Source: Eonycteris spelaea
Taxonomy: Eukaryota > Chordata > Mammalia > Chiroptera > Pteropodidae
DNA: 64,000 bases
Assembly (NCBI GenBank): GCA_003508835.1
Contig: PUFA01000022.1
Location: 6,324,001-6,388,000, forward strand
Reading direction: 5' to 3'
The position numbers and the translations under genes were made by a program. Positions 45,076 through 57,868 of the stretch are shown piece after piece. Below the pieces are notes generated by a model. It saw only the letters and a program-made list of their open reading frames with translations. It was not told the DNA's origin and did no database searches. Position 1 is the stretch's first letter, and the number at the start of each line of letters is the position of its first letter.

Positions 45076-48000
45076 CCTCATCTCTCAGTGTTTACTGTTT
45101 ACTGATCACGGAAGTTGATAAAAGGACAGTTTATTTCCTCTCTTCTTTGTTTTAGAATGATATTGAAGGTAGAATCTCTGAGACCTGTCATAGTAAAGAA
45201 GACTTTAGCATCCTTAAGTATCGACTTCCAAAATTATTCCACGGATATTCTTATAAGTACAAAATAGAAAGGAAAACATTACAATTGGTGTAGTTTATGT
45301 AATTAAAATAGAAATAGCCGTACTTCTCAAAGGGCATTATCTCTCTTACCCTATTCACACTTATGCTTTCAAAGGCGCATTTGTTACATATTACAATTTA
45401 TACTCAAATGTATACATTTCATAATTACCTAACTCGATAAATAAAGTGTATTAGGTTTATTAACAAAAAATGAGAGCTGGTATACATTATTGCCTGCTTC
45501 TCTATCACTCTAGCAAAGAAAACTATCTAAAATTACTATAGGTCACACTAATGCAGGTATTTTGTTATTTTTAGAGTACACTATACCAAAAAGTCAATAT
45601 GCAAAAAGTCAGTCTTGAAGCCAGTGATAACGGGATATGTATAAATGAATGGTTATTAAAAAAAAATACATCCAAAGAACCAGAATTAAAAATGTAAACA
45701 AACCATTCCACACGGCCACAGCGTAGATACAGACAGGAGTCCGACTGCGTCATACCCTACCCTGGATCACAGCCTGTGCAGGAGCTGATGAGGGTCAATT
45801 TGAATCACATCGATGTGAATTAACATGGCCTTTGCAGAATGAACAACACCTCAGTGTTGACATGATCAATTAGTACCTTTCCCTCCACACCTCCGTTTGG
45901 AAAGGTTAGATTTATTATTTATTGGGATAGCATTTTAGAATGCAAATATGTGTTACCTCATTTCCTCTAACCCACCTCACCTATGCACCCAGAAATTTTC
46001 AAGACATGTGTGTCTTGGAGGGAAATCATCTATAATGTAAAGCAAGCAGGGTGTACGGAGAAAAACACAGCCAGATTTATTGAAAAAACACCATTTTGCC
46101 TATTTGTGAATGTTGTACAAATGAATTAAAGTTGCCTAGCTAAAATTACAATTCAGGACAAATAATTGATTAGATTTTAGGCATATAGTCACATGTTGCC
46201 CATATGCATTTTAAACTGTAGAGTTCAGAATGTCCTTGCATCTTGCATCTTAACTGTCCACCTGCACCCCGCCCCCCTATGTTTTTCCATTATCCATATT
46301 TTCATTTATCTATCCTACGTTACAAATCACAATTACTTGCTTAACATGACAAAAATGTATTTGCTTGTGATTCTGCACCTTGGAAAGGTGACCACAGCTT
46401 CTGCATTTCTGCTCCTTGTGGTGCTTGGGAAAACTTACTTGGAGCTGGAGCATCTAAAAATAGTGTCACTGATAAGTCTGCCATCTCAGCTGGCAGGGCT
46501 ATCACGGTTGGGGCGTTGACACTCTCTCGCTTCACTTTTCAGTCAATTATCACCCAGGGCCTCTCTGTTTCCAAAAAACGGTGCCTTCCTAAAGGTGTCC
46601 AGACTGCTTTGTGATGACAGCCTTCCAAGAGAAGTTAACGGAAGCTGTCAGGCCTCTGAGGCCCTAGGCTAGAAGTCGCACGGGATCACCTCCGCCACTC
46701 TCTGTGGTTGATGCACGTCTCGGGACCACTTACATTCATGGCAATGGGGAACTCACTCCGTGTGTCTGAAAGGAGTGGCACATCCCACATGGATGGGACT
46801 GTAGGTGCCATTTTTGGAATCAGTTGATACACACAGCTAAGGCTGAGTCCTGTTCTAGAAGCCTCCTTTACATTCCACAGTTGTCTGAAGTTAGGCCAAG
46901 GGTCCCCCTTTTGTAGCCTCCTACCCCTTATCATTATATTTATCACACTCTGTATAAATCCATTTCTTTAAAATGCTTAATGAATACTATTTAACATTTT
47001 GTTAGCTTGTTTCTTCCTTTAATGCGGCAGAGAGCTTAAGACAACCCAGGGCTAGCTTCTCTACCTCTTCTAAAGGTATGTCAGAAAGAGAAATAAGAGT
47101 CCAGATATGACATATTCTCTAGTCCTAAAATAAAACTTGTGTCAGTAAGCAGAATACCTGTACAATTCTTATATATTTTAACTAAAAAGAATTATAAATA
47201 AAATACATTTTATAGGCACATTTAAATACTATTTTGTGTGCCAAGAATTGCCTAGATAAAATAGAAATTTTGTTTTCAACTAGAAATCACAATGAGGAAC
47301 AGATAAATTGTTACTTTCCTGTTTCAGCAGTAGCTTTGTTTATACACACCGGGATTTAAGTTGTTGGTTTGCCAATTAATTTCATTAGCTTTCTATTTCT
47401 GTTCATTATGTTGAAGGCTATAAGAAAGGTCTATTTGAAATGTGTCCCCAGAGATATCCTTTTTACTAGAAAATCACTATTGTTGAAATTTATCTGCTAG
47501 ACACAGGAACATGAACACAATAAATAAACTTATAATTTTCTTCCTGCAATTCATATGCATAAGTCACATGGTTAGAAACTCTCCAGCAGGCATAGGGAAA
47601 AATGCAAAGCAAGGAAAATTTGTCATTTTTTTTTTTTAAATGGGGAAGGAACTGTTAAACAAGATGAAAACAGAGACAGGTGGGACACCTTCTCACACAG
47701 CTGGTGCACGGCTGGGGTGCATGGAGCGGCTCAGAGCACATGTTCCTTTCTCTAAACTAGACACCGAAAGAAAAGCAGGCAATGAGACCTGCCTACTGAA
47801 AGCCAGTTCTTGGAGACCAGCCCCTGGGGCTGATACAGGAGGAGCACAGGGCTGCGCAATGGCAAAGGCCACACTGCCACCTCTCGAGCCCCACCATTCG
47901 GCACGATCGCTTGGTCAGTCTTAGTGGTCAAAGGTCCATCTCCGTAAACATTCCAAACACATGCTAATCACTTAATATTAAAGAGAACAAGTGACGTTTG

Positions 48001-48802
48001 CCTAACTATCTTTCACTAACCCTACGTTTCATTATATTTCTAGCAGATGTTGTGCAAATATAACAGTATCTTTCAGCAAACACTGGTCTGTGAATTTAAA
48101 ATATTGACATCTAGTGTTGAAATATGTTGACATAAACTTACTAAAATTAAAAATGCAACAGATATTCATCTGTATTTTGTTTAGCTGAATATGTCTGTTT
48201 TCTTTTTAACTTGCATCCAAAATAAATTCTGGAGTTTTGTCTATTTCCCGACATTCTCATTGAATAATTACATCTGGTGTTTATTCATATTAGCGCACTT
48301 CACATCCACTGATTCAAATATCCTGTCTTTATTTATGGAACTCTGAACAATGCTTGAGTAAACTATTAGGTGATTTATTCCATTTAGCAAATGATTGCTG
48401 TGAGTATCTCTGTGGTTGGCATTTCACGTAAGCACACCATATTAACTTATATATGTATACATACATTAATATAGACACACAAATGTAGGTTTTAATTAAT
48501 TTCTGTTATGCGTATACAGTGTGTGTTGGTTTTACACACTGTTACCCTAAGAGCAATATGAAATATTTGGAAAGACCTAAAACAAAATGAGAAAAGATTT
48601 GACTTTACAGAAAAATAGACAAATAAACCAATTAATCATGATAAAATAAAATTGAGAAAAGGGAATAAAATGTGTTGTTAGTGACAGTTGATAAAATTAG
48701 TTGTATTAGTTTATGAAGTGACAATCTCGAGTCTAAATTTAATAATCTTTAGATTAGAGAAAACTAAATTTATCTCATTTGATGCTAGTGATGATTAAAT
48801 TT
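45076..48802. other. Long unassigned stretch with GC-richer patches
   Basis: No gene or named repeat was recognised. Patches of higher GC lie at 46380-46950 and 47640-47930. In the first, a 108-codon plus frame (46193-46519) and an 86-codon minus frame (46686-46946) have no domain I recognise. In the second, a 94-codon frame (47640-47924) starts right after a T13 tract and is also unrecognised. These patches may be old LTR or DNA-transposon remnants or regulatory DNA. Confidence 0.4.
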
Positions 48803-48843
48803 TTAGAGAAGTCTGGCAGATATGCAATGCTCAATAAATAGCG
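48803..48843 (+). mobile_element. MIR/LINE2 tail fragment, forward orientation
   Basis: CTGGCAGATATGCAATGCTCAATAAATAGC matches the shared 3' tail 'CTGGCACATAGTAAGTGCTCAATAAATA'. The body to its left (48720-48800) is too diverged to assign. Confidence 0.55.
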
Positions 48844-48892
48844 TTTTTCAAAATAGATGTGCGGCTTTGCTCATTCCTTTTAATCTAAAGAG

Positions 48893-49115
48893 GCTGTATA
48901 ATCCAGGGTAAGGAACAAGAACCTCTACTATTTTAGGAAAATCTAGGTTCCAATCCCAGTCTTTTCCTGAGATTTAACCTGAGTGGACTTTCCAAGCTAA
49001 TTCCCGTATCTACAAAATGTAGTTTAATTTCCTACTACATAAGCATGCAATGATTAATAAAACAAACAAACAAGCAAAACATGTATCATTCACCTGGCAC
49101 ACAGTTATGACTAAA
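48893..49115 (+). mobile_element. MIR SINE, forward orientation
   Basis: ATAATCCAGGGTAAGGAACAAGAACCT, AAATCTAGGTTCCAATCCCAGTC, CTGAGTGGACTTTCCAAGCTAATTCCCGTATCTACAAAATGTAG and a tail CATTCACCTGGCACACAGTTATGAC follow MIR order. An (AAAC)n stretch (49059-49079) has grown inside it. It lies about 50 bp downstream of another MIR-type tail in the same orientation. Confidence 0.7.
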
Positions 49116-51074
49116 GCAACATATTATGCAACATTTACTTATATTACATATATTATCTCACTTAACACTTTTTAAATTTCTCAAAATATTTTAATTACAT
49201 AAAAATAAAACTTTTGCAAAAATGGAAGTCTTTTTTGTTTTGTTTTGTTTTGTCCAGTATGCTAACCATCAACCACATATGGCAAGTGAAATGTATAGTG
49301 TGACTGAGGTTTTTGTTTTTTAATTTAATTTTCTTTACTTTAAAAATAACGTGTGGTTGCTGGATACATATTAGATAGAATGGACTTAATCTATATAGAT
49401 ATCACGTTAAGTATACTGACAAATAAAACCTAACCTGGAGCTCTTTTCTGAGACAATGCGAAATATTTAGTCTGTAGGTAACAATGCAGCACCTTCTCTT
49501 GCATTGTTCTGCTGGGTGGCATTTCATGTACGGAAGTGCTCATCTCTCTCCAGAGTTTGCTGTGAATGCCTTGACGGCATTTTGTTGTTGTTATTATCTG
49601 TGTGTTTCGTTTGGCTTTGATATATGCTCAGGTCAGGAAACCACTGCACAATCCCGCCCAGGTAGGTTGAGGAGCTTCCTCGCCCATTTGCCACTCGGAA
49701 ATGCCCCCTTTGTCCATGAAAATCTGGAACTGATGAAACTACCATGGTTTAGGCTGTTAGATTCCTCAGAGGTAATTGATAACACAGGACGAAGATAAAT
49801 ATTAGATATATTAGATATATTTAACTATGTAAGTACTTTGTTAAGAGAGGGAACTTGCCTCCTAGTCACTGCCCGCCTCCTGACAAAAAATGTTAAAATT
49901 AAATGGCATCATTATTAATCATTAGGGGTTTAAAGAACATATTAATGCAGGTAAGAGAAATGTAGCAAAAAACTGTTCCAAAGCGCTCACTGGGATCAGG
50001 CCTCCTTTTTTATATCTGTTACACAATAAGAAAAGTATCAAGAACTATCAAAGGTATTCTCATTAAAGATGGTCATCCATTCTAACTACAGAACATCATA
50101 ATCCTATGACCTGATAGTAATTATAAGACATGGTAAGAATCACTTTTGAAATGGTTAGCATGTACTAAACTTTGATCAACATTTTCTGTCAACAAATACG
50201 CTGCCAATAGATAGGGAAAGAGAGACTGCTCTCCTGTTTAAAAGGTTCTTGCCTGTGCATCTCCACATAGTGTTAATAAATGTCATAGAATCACATGAAA
50301 ACTATGCTCACAGGTCTCATGGAGACACAAAGAGAGAAAGATCGATTGTTCAAATTAGCCTTCACAGTCGCTTGGGGAGGCTTTCTGGGCTTCCCAGGCC
50401 ATGCAGGTGAGGACGCTGCTGTTTTCCAAGCAGTTCCCCTCAGGGTTCTCAGGACTGTATGACCATCCAACCCCATTTTATCATCAGCAGGACTTATTGA
50501 TTCAAATCAGACAAACCATCATCTACGTAACATGGGCCAGGGAACAGCTGTATCTGGTTAGATAGCATATTTAAATATTATTCTTGGCTAACAGAATGCT
50601 GGATTTTTTAAATATGATTTTTATAGATTAATAAAATGTGACCATACATAAAATCTTGTATTATCAAAAAAAAAAAAAAAAATCTGGGGAAAAATCTAGA
50701 AAATAGCCTTAATTTTAAAACCCATAAAAAATGTTGCTGTAATATTTGTAATTCTGATTTAGATACAAGTATAATATATCTGTTTAATGCTTGCATTCAC
50801 TTAGTCCTTAAATTGAAAAATATACATCCTATAATGTTCATATGATATATTATATTCACATACATTCATATGTAGCCTAGGTACAGGGAAATCAGACTCA
50901 TTTAGCATGTGAGTCACATCGCACTGCTGTGTAATCACAGAGATAAAGATACTTTCAGAAAAGCCTTGAGATACTACAAAGCAAGTGTCAGTCTCTAACA
51001 TCTTTATTTTGTGACCCACAAAAAATAGAAACAATGTAGTTTCTATATACATAGGAAAACATACCTAGAGCCAT
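49116..51074. other. Unassigned stretch; simple repeats
   Basis: (TTTTG)n lies at 49234-49252 and A17 at 50666-50682. 49450-49795 is repeat-free, balanced in composition, and holds a 104-codon plus frame (49484-49798) overlapping a 73-codon minus frame; neither is recognisable. 50340-50480 is GC-richer with a 61-codon minus frame. No gene supported. Confidence 0.4.
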
Positions 51075-51200
51075 TATTTCATTCAAAAAATGAATGAGCT
51101 CACCAAGCGTGAGACACTGTGCCCATTGTGCATGGGGTATGAGCAGAAAAATTACATTTAAGACATGGCCAGCAGTTACACAGCTACTGAGTAATTACTT
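51075..51200 (-). mobile_element. LINE2 3' fragment, reverse orientation
   Basis: TTTCATTCAAAAAATGAATGAGCTCACCAAGCGTGAGACACTGTGCCCATTGTGCATGGGGTATGAGCAGAAAAATTACATTTAAGACATGGCC follows 'ATTCATTCAACAAATATTTATTGAGCGCCTACT..GTGCCAGGCACTGTGCTAGGCGCTGGGGATACAGCAG'. Confidence 0.6.
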
Positions 51201-52614
51201 GTATTACGCAAATGCTAAAAAATTGACAAGGCTAATGCCTTGAAAATGAGAGCACATCCATGATCTAATCTTTTTATCTATCTATCTAGTATCCCCCCCC
51301 CATTACTCTTATAAATTCTAAATTTCGCCCATGTTCTTTGGGGGTTTCTACAATACCATTCCCCCCTCCCCCCACAATTTTCTATACCTGCTGACAGGTG
51401 CCACATATATCAAGACCCTCTCTATACCTTCCTGACTCCTAGTCACTTTGTATGTCTCCAATAAGCATTACTATAAAGATTTCCCTCAAAGTTTGTCTTC
51501 AATCTGTGTTCCCATATTACTTATTGTACTGTAAGGCAGATAAATGATGAAGATATTTTGTTATGAACCTTTTCATATTTGCTATAAATGGGGGAGCACG
51601 AACAGCATCTACTGTAATATCTTACTAAAATGACAGTCCAAAGAGTGTGTCCTAGATGTCAGTCTTGATCACTACCAAATGATGCAACCATACAATAAGC
51701 ATTCAGTAAGTGATTACTATATGAGTCAATTTGCTTATCGCCAACAGACAAACAAGGTTACTTTAATGCTCTTATAAATAAGTGGAAAGATGATGGGATG
51801 AAGAAGTGACTCTTGCTTCTTTGTTTTGCATAATCTGAAAAGTTGAACTTGATCAATTTTCTTCCATGGACCAACACAAAGAACAGCAGCTGCAATCACA
51901 TTCAAAAAATCCATCTCTGCCAATGCTACAATAAAACAACCATAATATTTATTTTACCTTGTTTACACTTGTAAGGTAAAAGAGATAAAAACTGTCAGAA
52001 AAACTCAGCAGTTCACATAAAGTTATGTCTTTTTAAACATTTTTTTCTCTACAACATAACAAAAGCAGAGCATAATGCTGTATTTTATTAGCACTGCAAA
52101 TAGGTTTTGTTTTGTTTTGTTGTTTTAAGATTTCTGTCCTCACCATTGCCTCTCTCTTATTGCCGTCCACAAGCCCAGGAACCTCGGAATATATACTACC
52201 AGATACTTCCTCCTCCCACCCTCTGCAGTATGCAATCTGTCTTCAAAATATTCTCCTACAAAATATTCCATGTTACACTATGACGAGATGACAGCTGTAT
52301 CTAAACCAAGGGTTTACAAAACCCTTGCAAATAATGTTCAAATAATCATTGCCGGATGTTATCTCTGGTCCCAGTGCTCAGATTTTGAGGCAATAATCAC
52401 ATATTCACTGCGTATGTTTCCAACATGTATATGCTTCCTTTAGGTACGGCAGCAGCCCCTGATAGTGATGCTGCCTGGAGGAAATGCTGCTGGACTTGGA
52501 TGACTGACGGCGAGGTGCCTTCATCACTGTTGGGGTTATCACGATATCTGCCTTTGCGTTTGCATTTTCCTCTTTAATCCACACAGGAAAGGTCAGAGCA
52601 TTATTTTCTACGTC
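51201..52614. other. Unassigned stretch with C-runs
   Basis: C9 lies at 51293-51301 next to (ATCT)3, and C-rich sequence at 51361-51374. AATAAGCATTCAGTAAGTGATTACTATATGAGTCAA near 51694-51730 may be another LINE2 tail, too eroded to call. (TTTTG)n lies at 52104-52121. No gene recognised. Confidence 0.45.
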
Positions 52615-52735
52615 ATGCTAGAAATAAAGCCCCACAAGTGCACAAATTGTTGTTTGGCTCACCAATATATCTCAAGTGTCTACAATAGAGCCTGGCATGA
52701 AATGAACTCCGATGTTGACTGAATGGGTAAATATA
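52615..52735 (+). mobile_element. LINE2 3' end, forward orientation
   Basis: AATAAAGCCCCACAAGTGCACAAATTGTTGTTTGGCTCACCAATATATCTCAAGTGTCTACAATAGAGCCTGGCATGAAATGAAC...GTTGACTGAATGGGTAAAT follows 'GCCCCATGAGGGCAGGGATTGTTTGTTTGGTTCACTGATGTATCCCAAGTGCCTAGAACAGTGCCTGGCACATAGTAGGCACTCAATAAATGTTTGTTGAATGAAT'. Confidence 0.75.
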
Positions 52736-52989
52736 TTATGAGATGGATTCTGGCTATTTTCAGAAATACTGTGAAATGTTAGAGTCTAGTCTCCTTGAGT
52801 TATTCAAATTATCTGTTTTTCTGTCATAAACATAAGAGGATAGTTTAAAATATCTACTGAGGGTGCATTTTGTAGGCGTTTATAATTTAGAGGAACAGCA
52901 ATACAGAAAAGGAGACCAGAAAAATAGCAGGGCATAATTCTGAACAGACACACATCAGTAAGGCTTTGCTCAGTGCTTGCTCTTGCTTT
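52736..52989. other. Short unassigned stretch
   Basis: Nothing recognised. The 101-codon minus-strand frame at 52804-53109 spans into the L1 to the right and is not a gene. Confidence 0.45.
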
Positions 52990-54005
52990 TTTTGTTAACT
53001 TTTTATTGAAGTATAATTGAAATATAACATTGTTAGTTTCAGATGTATAACATAATTTGATGTTTGTTATATACTGTAGAATAATCAACACAATAAGTCT
53101 AGTTAACATCCATCACCACACAAAGTTGCAATATTTTTCTTCTGATGAGAACTTTTAAGATTGACTTTTTTTAGCAACTTTCAAATATGTAACAGTATTA
53201 TTAACCATCGTCACCATGCTGTGCATTACATCCCCATGACTTGTTTATAACTGGAAGCTGGTGCTTGCCCCCCTTCACCCATTTAGTTCACCCTTGAACC
53301 CCTCTCCCTTCTGCATCAACCAATCTGTTGTTCTCTGTATCTATGAGTTTTACTATGTTCTGTTTTGTTTTGTTTTCCAGATACCACATATAAGTAAAAT
53401 TGCTTGGAATTTGTCTCTGTTTGACTAATTCACTTAGCACAATGATTTCAAGCTCTATTCATATTATTATTGCAAATGGAAAGACTGCATTTCTTTTTAT
53501 AGAATCCCATTATATGTGTGTGTGTGGTGTGTGTGCATACACACATATACACATATATACAGGCACATATATATATATATATGCACATATACACATACAC
53601 ACATATATGTGTATATATGGTGTTATGTGTATAAATGTGTATATTAACTTTTTGAGGAATCTCCATATTGTTTTGCATACTGGCTGCATCAATTTACACT
53701 CCCACCAGCAGTGTATAAGGGTTTCCTTTTCTCCACATCCTTGCTAAACATTTGTTATTATTTGTTATTTACTGTCTTCTTGATAATGGCCATTCTAACA
53801 GGTTTGAATGATATATCTATGGTTGTGATTTGCAATTCCTTGATGATTCAGTGATGCTGAACAACTTTTTATGAGCCCATTGACCATCTGTGTGTCTTCT
53901 TTGGAAAAATGTTTATAAAGATTCTTTGCCCATTTTTAATTGAATTGTTTGTTTTTACTATTGAGTTGTATGAGTTTGTTATACATTTTGTTATTCCCTT
54001 CCTTC
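52990..54005 (-). mobile_element. L1 3' UTR and ORF2 C-terminal part, reverse orientation
   Basis: The element's 3' terminus lies at the left (TTTTTATTGAAGTATAATTGAAATATAACATTG), with 3' UTR phrases TTTTTTAGCAACTTTCAAATATG, ATTAACCATCGTCACCATGCTG and CAGATACCACATATAAGTAAAATTGC. ORF2 C-terminal sequence follows in reverse: GAGGAATCTCCATATTGTTTTGCATACTGGCTGCATCAATTTACACTCCCACCAGCAGTGTA, TAATGGCCATTCTAACAGGTTTGAATG and GACCATCTGTGTGTCTTCTTTGGAAAAATG. Many stops break the frame. A microsatellite replaces about 150 bp of expected sequence at 53513-53635. Confidence 0.92.
53513..53640. repeat. Compound (TG)/(CA)/(TA) microsatellite inside L1
   Basis: TG, CA and TA units grow from the CATTATATGTG position where intact L1 elements read 'CCATTGTATATATGTACCAC'. 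The L1 sequence that should follow, up to the 'TTTTTGAGGAA' position, is absent. Confidence 0.88.
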
Positions 54006-54375
54006 TATTAAATGTGAGATTTGTTATTCTTTTTCTAGTCCTTTTAGATATACATTTAAAATTTTTATTTGAGATTTTTATTTCCTGAAGTAGACCTGAA
54101 TCTCTATGAACTTGCCTCTCTAAACTGAATTTGGTACATCCCATTAACATTGATATGTTTTATTTCTACTTTCATTTGTCTCAATGCATTTTTAAGTTTT
54201 CCTTTCACTTCTTCCTTGATCTATTGGTCGGTCAGTAACATGTTTGTTTAATCTCCACGTATTTGTGATTTTTCCAGTCTACCTCTTATGATTGATTTTT
54301 ATTTTCACACTATTGTGGACAGAAAAAAACAAAACACTTGCTATGATTCAATCTTCTTAAATGTTCTGACTCTAT
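54006..54375 (-). mobile_element. L1 ORF2 endonuclease-RT linker fragment, reverse orientation
   Basis: TTTTTATTTGAGATTTTTATTTCCTGAAGTAGACCTGAATCTCTATGAACTTGCCTCTCTAAACTG, CATTTTCATTTGTCTC-type sequence, GTTTGTTTAATCTCCACGTATTTGTGATTTTTCCAG and ACTATTGTGGACAGA correspond, in reverse, to L1 ORF2 between the endonuclease and reverse transcriptase domains. It sits in the same orientation directly beside the ORF2 C-terminal fragment, so the RT domain (roughly 2 kb in intact elements) is missing between them. Confidence 0.82.
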
Positions 54376-57300
54376 CCCTTTTTCAATTCCAAGAATACAT
54401 TCTCACTTTTATTATTACAATTATTATTAACATATTCAGCTCTAGGTTTTCAGTTATAAATCTCACAGTGTGTATTTGAAAATTCAAACAACTGAGACCC
54501 TGATCAAATCTGCAGCTTGTACATTAAGGGAGTTAGCTGAGGTCTCTTTTCTGAGAGACCTTATGTGTATATATGTAAATATATATACATATTTTTTTAA
54601 AAAAAGGATTAAAGTCTTAAGATTTCTTTTCAAAAAGGAGACTCACATTTTCAAATACAAATCCCATTACTTTGAAGAGTTAATTGTATTATTTCTTATA
54701 TAAATAAAGTTTAAAATAAAATCACCCATTAAGAAGGATAACACTTTTCCTATAAATGAAATATGATTCATATTAAAATGCACATAAAGAAATCTAAATG
54801 AATAAAACCTTAAATATAAAAAAAATTCCTCCTGATTTTAAAATTTAGGTAGAGCTTAAATTTGAACAAATTATTGAAATGTGACCGAAAATTTGAAAGT
54901 AAATTGTCTGAGTGTGGAAAACTGTGCACTGTCAAAAGCTGGTATCTCCTTTTCAGTTCTTGGGACAATCTATTTAGCAGTTTTTATCACTTTTTTTTTT
55001 TCATTCTTACCTACTGCAACAAGTCAGAAGGCTATAATGCTTCCTGTGGGTGAATGATGCCATGAGCAGAAGTCAGAAATAACAGAAATGAAAGAATGCT
55101 TAGGACTTTTGAGTAAATGCCTTTCTGCTGATTCAGAGCAAACATCAAAATTCTGTTTTGAAAAATCCTATCATTGATCTACTCTATATGGAGCAGAGAA
55201 AACAGATACTGGCTTTATCTGCATTTAGTTCTCAAATAACCATTAATATAGAAATGAAATCATCCACAAATTTCCAAATTATGTGGTATAATTCTCTCAC
55301 CTTTCTTCTTTTCCACCATTGTACCACGGAATGAAAGCCATCTTTGTATTCACAAACCCATTATGTTTATGGAATGCAAAGCAAAAAGGAAGGCACTATT
55401 AGGAGAAGCTAAACCGAAGTAAATAACTGTAAACTCCAAAGCTTTAAATATAAATTGTCTTTGTCAAAAATTTAAACATGTTAAAATAGTATTTTAACTT
55501 TCTCGACATGTTCTATGTGTATTTATTTGATAATTATCGGTGCTAAGTTTTAGATAGTACTATAGTTTTAAAATTATATAACTCATATTGCACATACATC
55601 TAATCATGCTCCATTAATTATTACTCATTATTACAATTTTTGTTACTTCTTGAAGCTGAAGTATTCTAGTACTCAAACTTCTCTCATGTATATGAGAAAC
55701 TATTAAATTCCAGACCAGTGTATCCAACTGCTTCTTAAGCATCTATAAACTCAGATACTTGAAAGGAACCCAAACTCTTATACATATCTAGGTTCATTAT
55801 CTTTTGCATCAAACCAATGTTTGCCCTCTTATCTGTTCAGATATTGAAACCAAAATGCAAAAAGTGGAGCCAACCCTTGCCAATTCCCTTTCCTCTACAA
55901 CCTCGCCTTTAACACCATACCACATCTCGTGTATCTGCCCGTAGATGAATGGGCTCCTCCCATCTCCTCTCAGACTCCCACCCAGCACAGCCTCCACACG
56001 TTTTCCTCTTTTCCTTGTAGCGATGAAACAGCCTCGTGCATCCCCACATTTGCTCTTCCCCCTTAAACCTGTTTCATAGGTTACAGCTGGAGTCGCCCTT
56101 CAGGATGACAGTCTGAGCATGTCACTACACTGAGAAAATGAGAAGCTGATCTCAGTGCGATTAAGAACCCAAAATTTTAACACACAAGGCTCGATGTGAT
56201 TTGGTAACTGTTTGATAAATTAAACTAGTTATTCTGACAATACATTACTGTACTACTTCAGTTTTCTTTAATAAAGTGTATCGCAATTTATAAATATACA
56301 CCCATGTGACTGTCTCTTGTCTCTCACACTTAATGTTATGAGGGCAGAGAGCTTGCCATTCTAATTCAGGCTGTATTCTCCAGTATCTAGCCCTACTGGT
56401 TCTGAATGAATAAATGAATCACAGAAAAATACAGGAGGGAAATTGCCAGGATATTTTCAAATAGAAAAACAAAAATAGTTAACAGTGGTTAACTGTGACC
56501 ATCTTCACTGGCAGGAAATGAATAAAATATTTTATTTGACAACTGAATAAAGGTAACTTGGTGATGAGACATTCATTTATTCATTTATCCTTGACCTCAC
56601 ACATGTATTTCCTAGGATTCTACAGTGTTTTAAAAACTCTGCTACTGACAAAGAATTCACCCCATAATACTGTGTAAAAAGCTATAAATACGTAATTGAA
56701 TTGAAGTGAGAGGCATTTTAATGCAGATATTTGGAAGAGACATCAGGAGCTCAAATGAGAACTAGGGAAAGCTGCAGACATTCAGGAGAGGATTAGGAAT
56801 TTGACCACCTAACTTTGAGCAGTGAGTGAAGAAAATATTTCTAAATGTTTTTGATATAGAAAACGATAAAAATTTATAATACAGAAAGTATTAAATAAAG
56901 CATGCTCTGCTCATCGTAAGAGACACTGTGGAGTCATTAAACAGGGAAAGGTCACATGGTATAGCATTGATCGAAAATATATCAATGGCTATTTTTTTTT
57001 TTGATGAAAAAGAGAAAGTTGCAAAAAGAAATGCATGTGTATGTGCCTGCATAAATCTTGTGAATAGATAGTAAATAGTCGAAAAGGTAAACATCACACA
57101 TGCCAAACTGCTAATAATGTTTACTTTAGAGAGAATATCTACTTGGCAAATAAATTACTTCAATCAATTATTACTTGTTGAATATTATTTTGTTTGAATT
57201 TCAGTATATGCTTTTTTTTTTGATTTTGTAATAGTAAAATAATTGCTTAAAAAAATAAGCAAAAGGAACTCACTGACGGCTGGATGTACAGACTTTTACA

Positions 57301-57748
57301 GATTTGACCCTTTCCTCCATTTGTTCTGTAACGTCTTATGACACTGTCTAATGAATTATTTCGTTATGTGTCCAGTGGATAGGAAAAAAAAAAATGGTTT
57401 GCAATTTCAGGAATCTCATGACACTGAACACCATATTAGGTTGTTTGAACTGTATTCTATAGAATGGAGGAAACTGAAAGAAGTTCTAATAAGGAGGTAG
57501 AATTTATTTGAGCAATAACAGAGCAACCTATATGTTATTAAAAGGACATGTGAAAAATGCTATACATTTTTATGCTGGGAATTGAAGGAATTAAATTCCA
57601 AAACTGAACACTACTTACTAAATTTTCTAAAATACATTAACATAGGGTTTGCTTTACACTTTGGGAGAAATGATAATTACTAGGGTATAAATATAGACTT
57701 ACCAAAAGCAAAATATTTCATATATTCATCCATATATTCTAATAATTT
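54376..57748. other. AT-rich non-coding stretch
   Basis: No gene was recognised. Homopolymers: T11 at 54991-55001, T11 at 56992-57002, T9 near 57211. A CTGAATGAATAAATGAATC tail at 56402-56420 after GAGGGCAGAGAGCTTGCC (56341) may be a LINE2 3' remnant in forward orientation, weak. Confidence 0.45.
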
Positions 57749-57868
57749 CTCTTTTACTGAAGTATAACAAACCTATAGCAAACTGCATATACTTGCTGTA
57801 TACAGCACAATAAAAACTTACAAATGTAAACACCTGAGTAGTCATCATGGCGATCAAGGTAAAGAAAA
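57749..57868 (-). mobile_element. L1 (old L1M) 3' end fragment, reverse orientation
   Basis: CTCTTTTACTGAAGTATAACAAACCTATAGCAAACTGCATATAC, then ACAAATGTAAACACCTGAGTAGTCATCATGGCGATCAAGGT, parallels the reversed old-L1 3' end 'TTTTATTGAGGTATAATTTACATA.AATAAA ... CACCCATGTAATCACCACCCCGATCAAGAT'. The fragment is short and diverged. Confidence 0.65.

Noticed and set aside
53400..53747. 115-codon plus frame and two minus frames
   Set aside because: They run through a microsatellite inside a reverse-oriented L1 and are not in the L1 reading frame of a gene.
53869..54150. 93-codon minus-strand frame
   Set aside because: It lies in L1 ORF2-derived sequence on the L1 sense strand; it crosses the internal junction near 54005 and is a decayed remnant, not an active protein.
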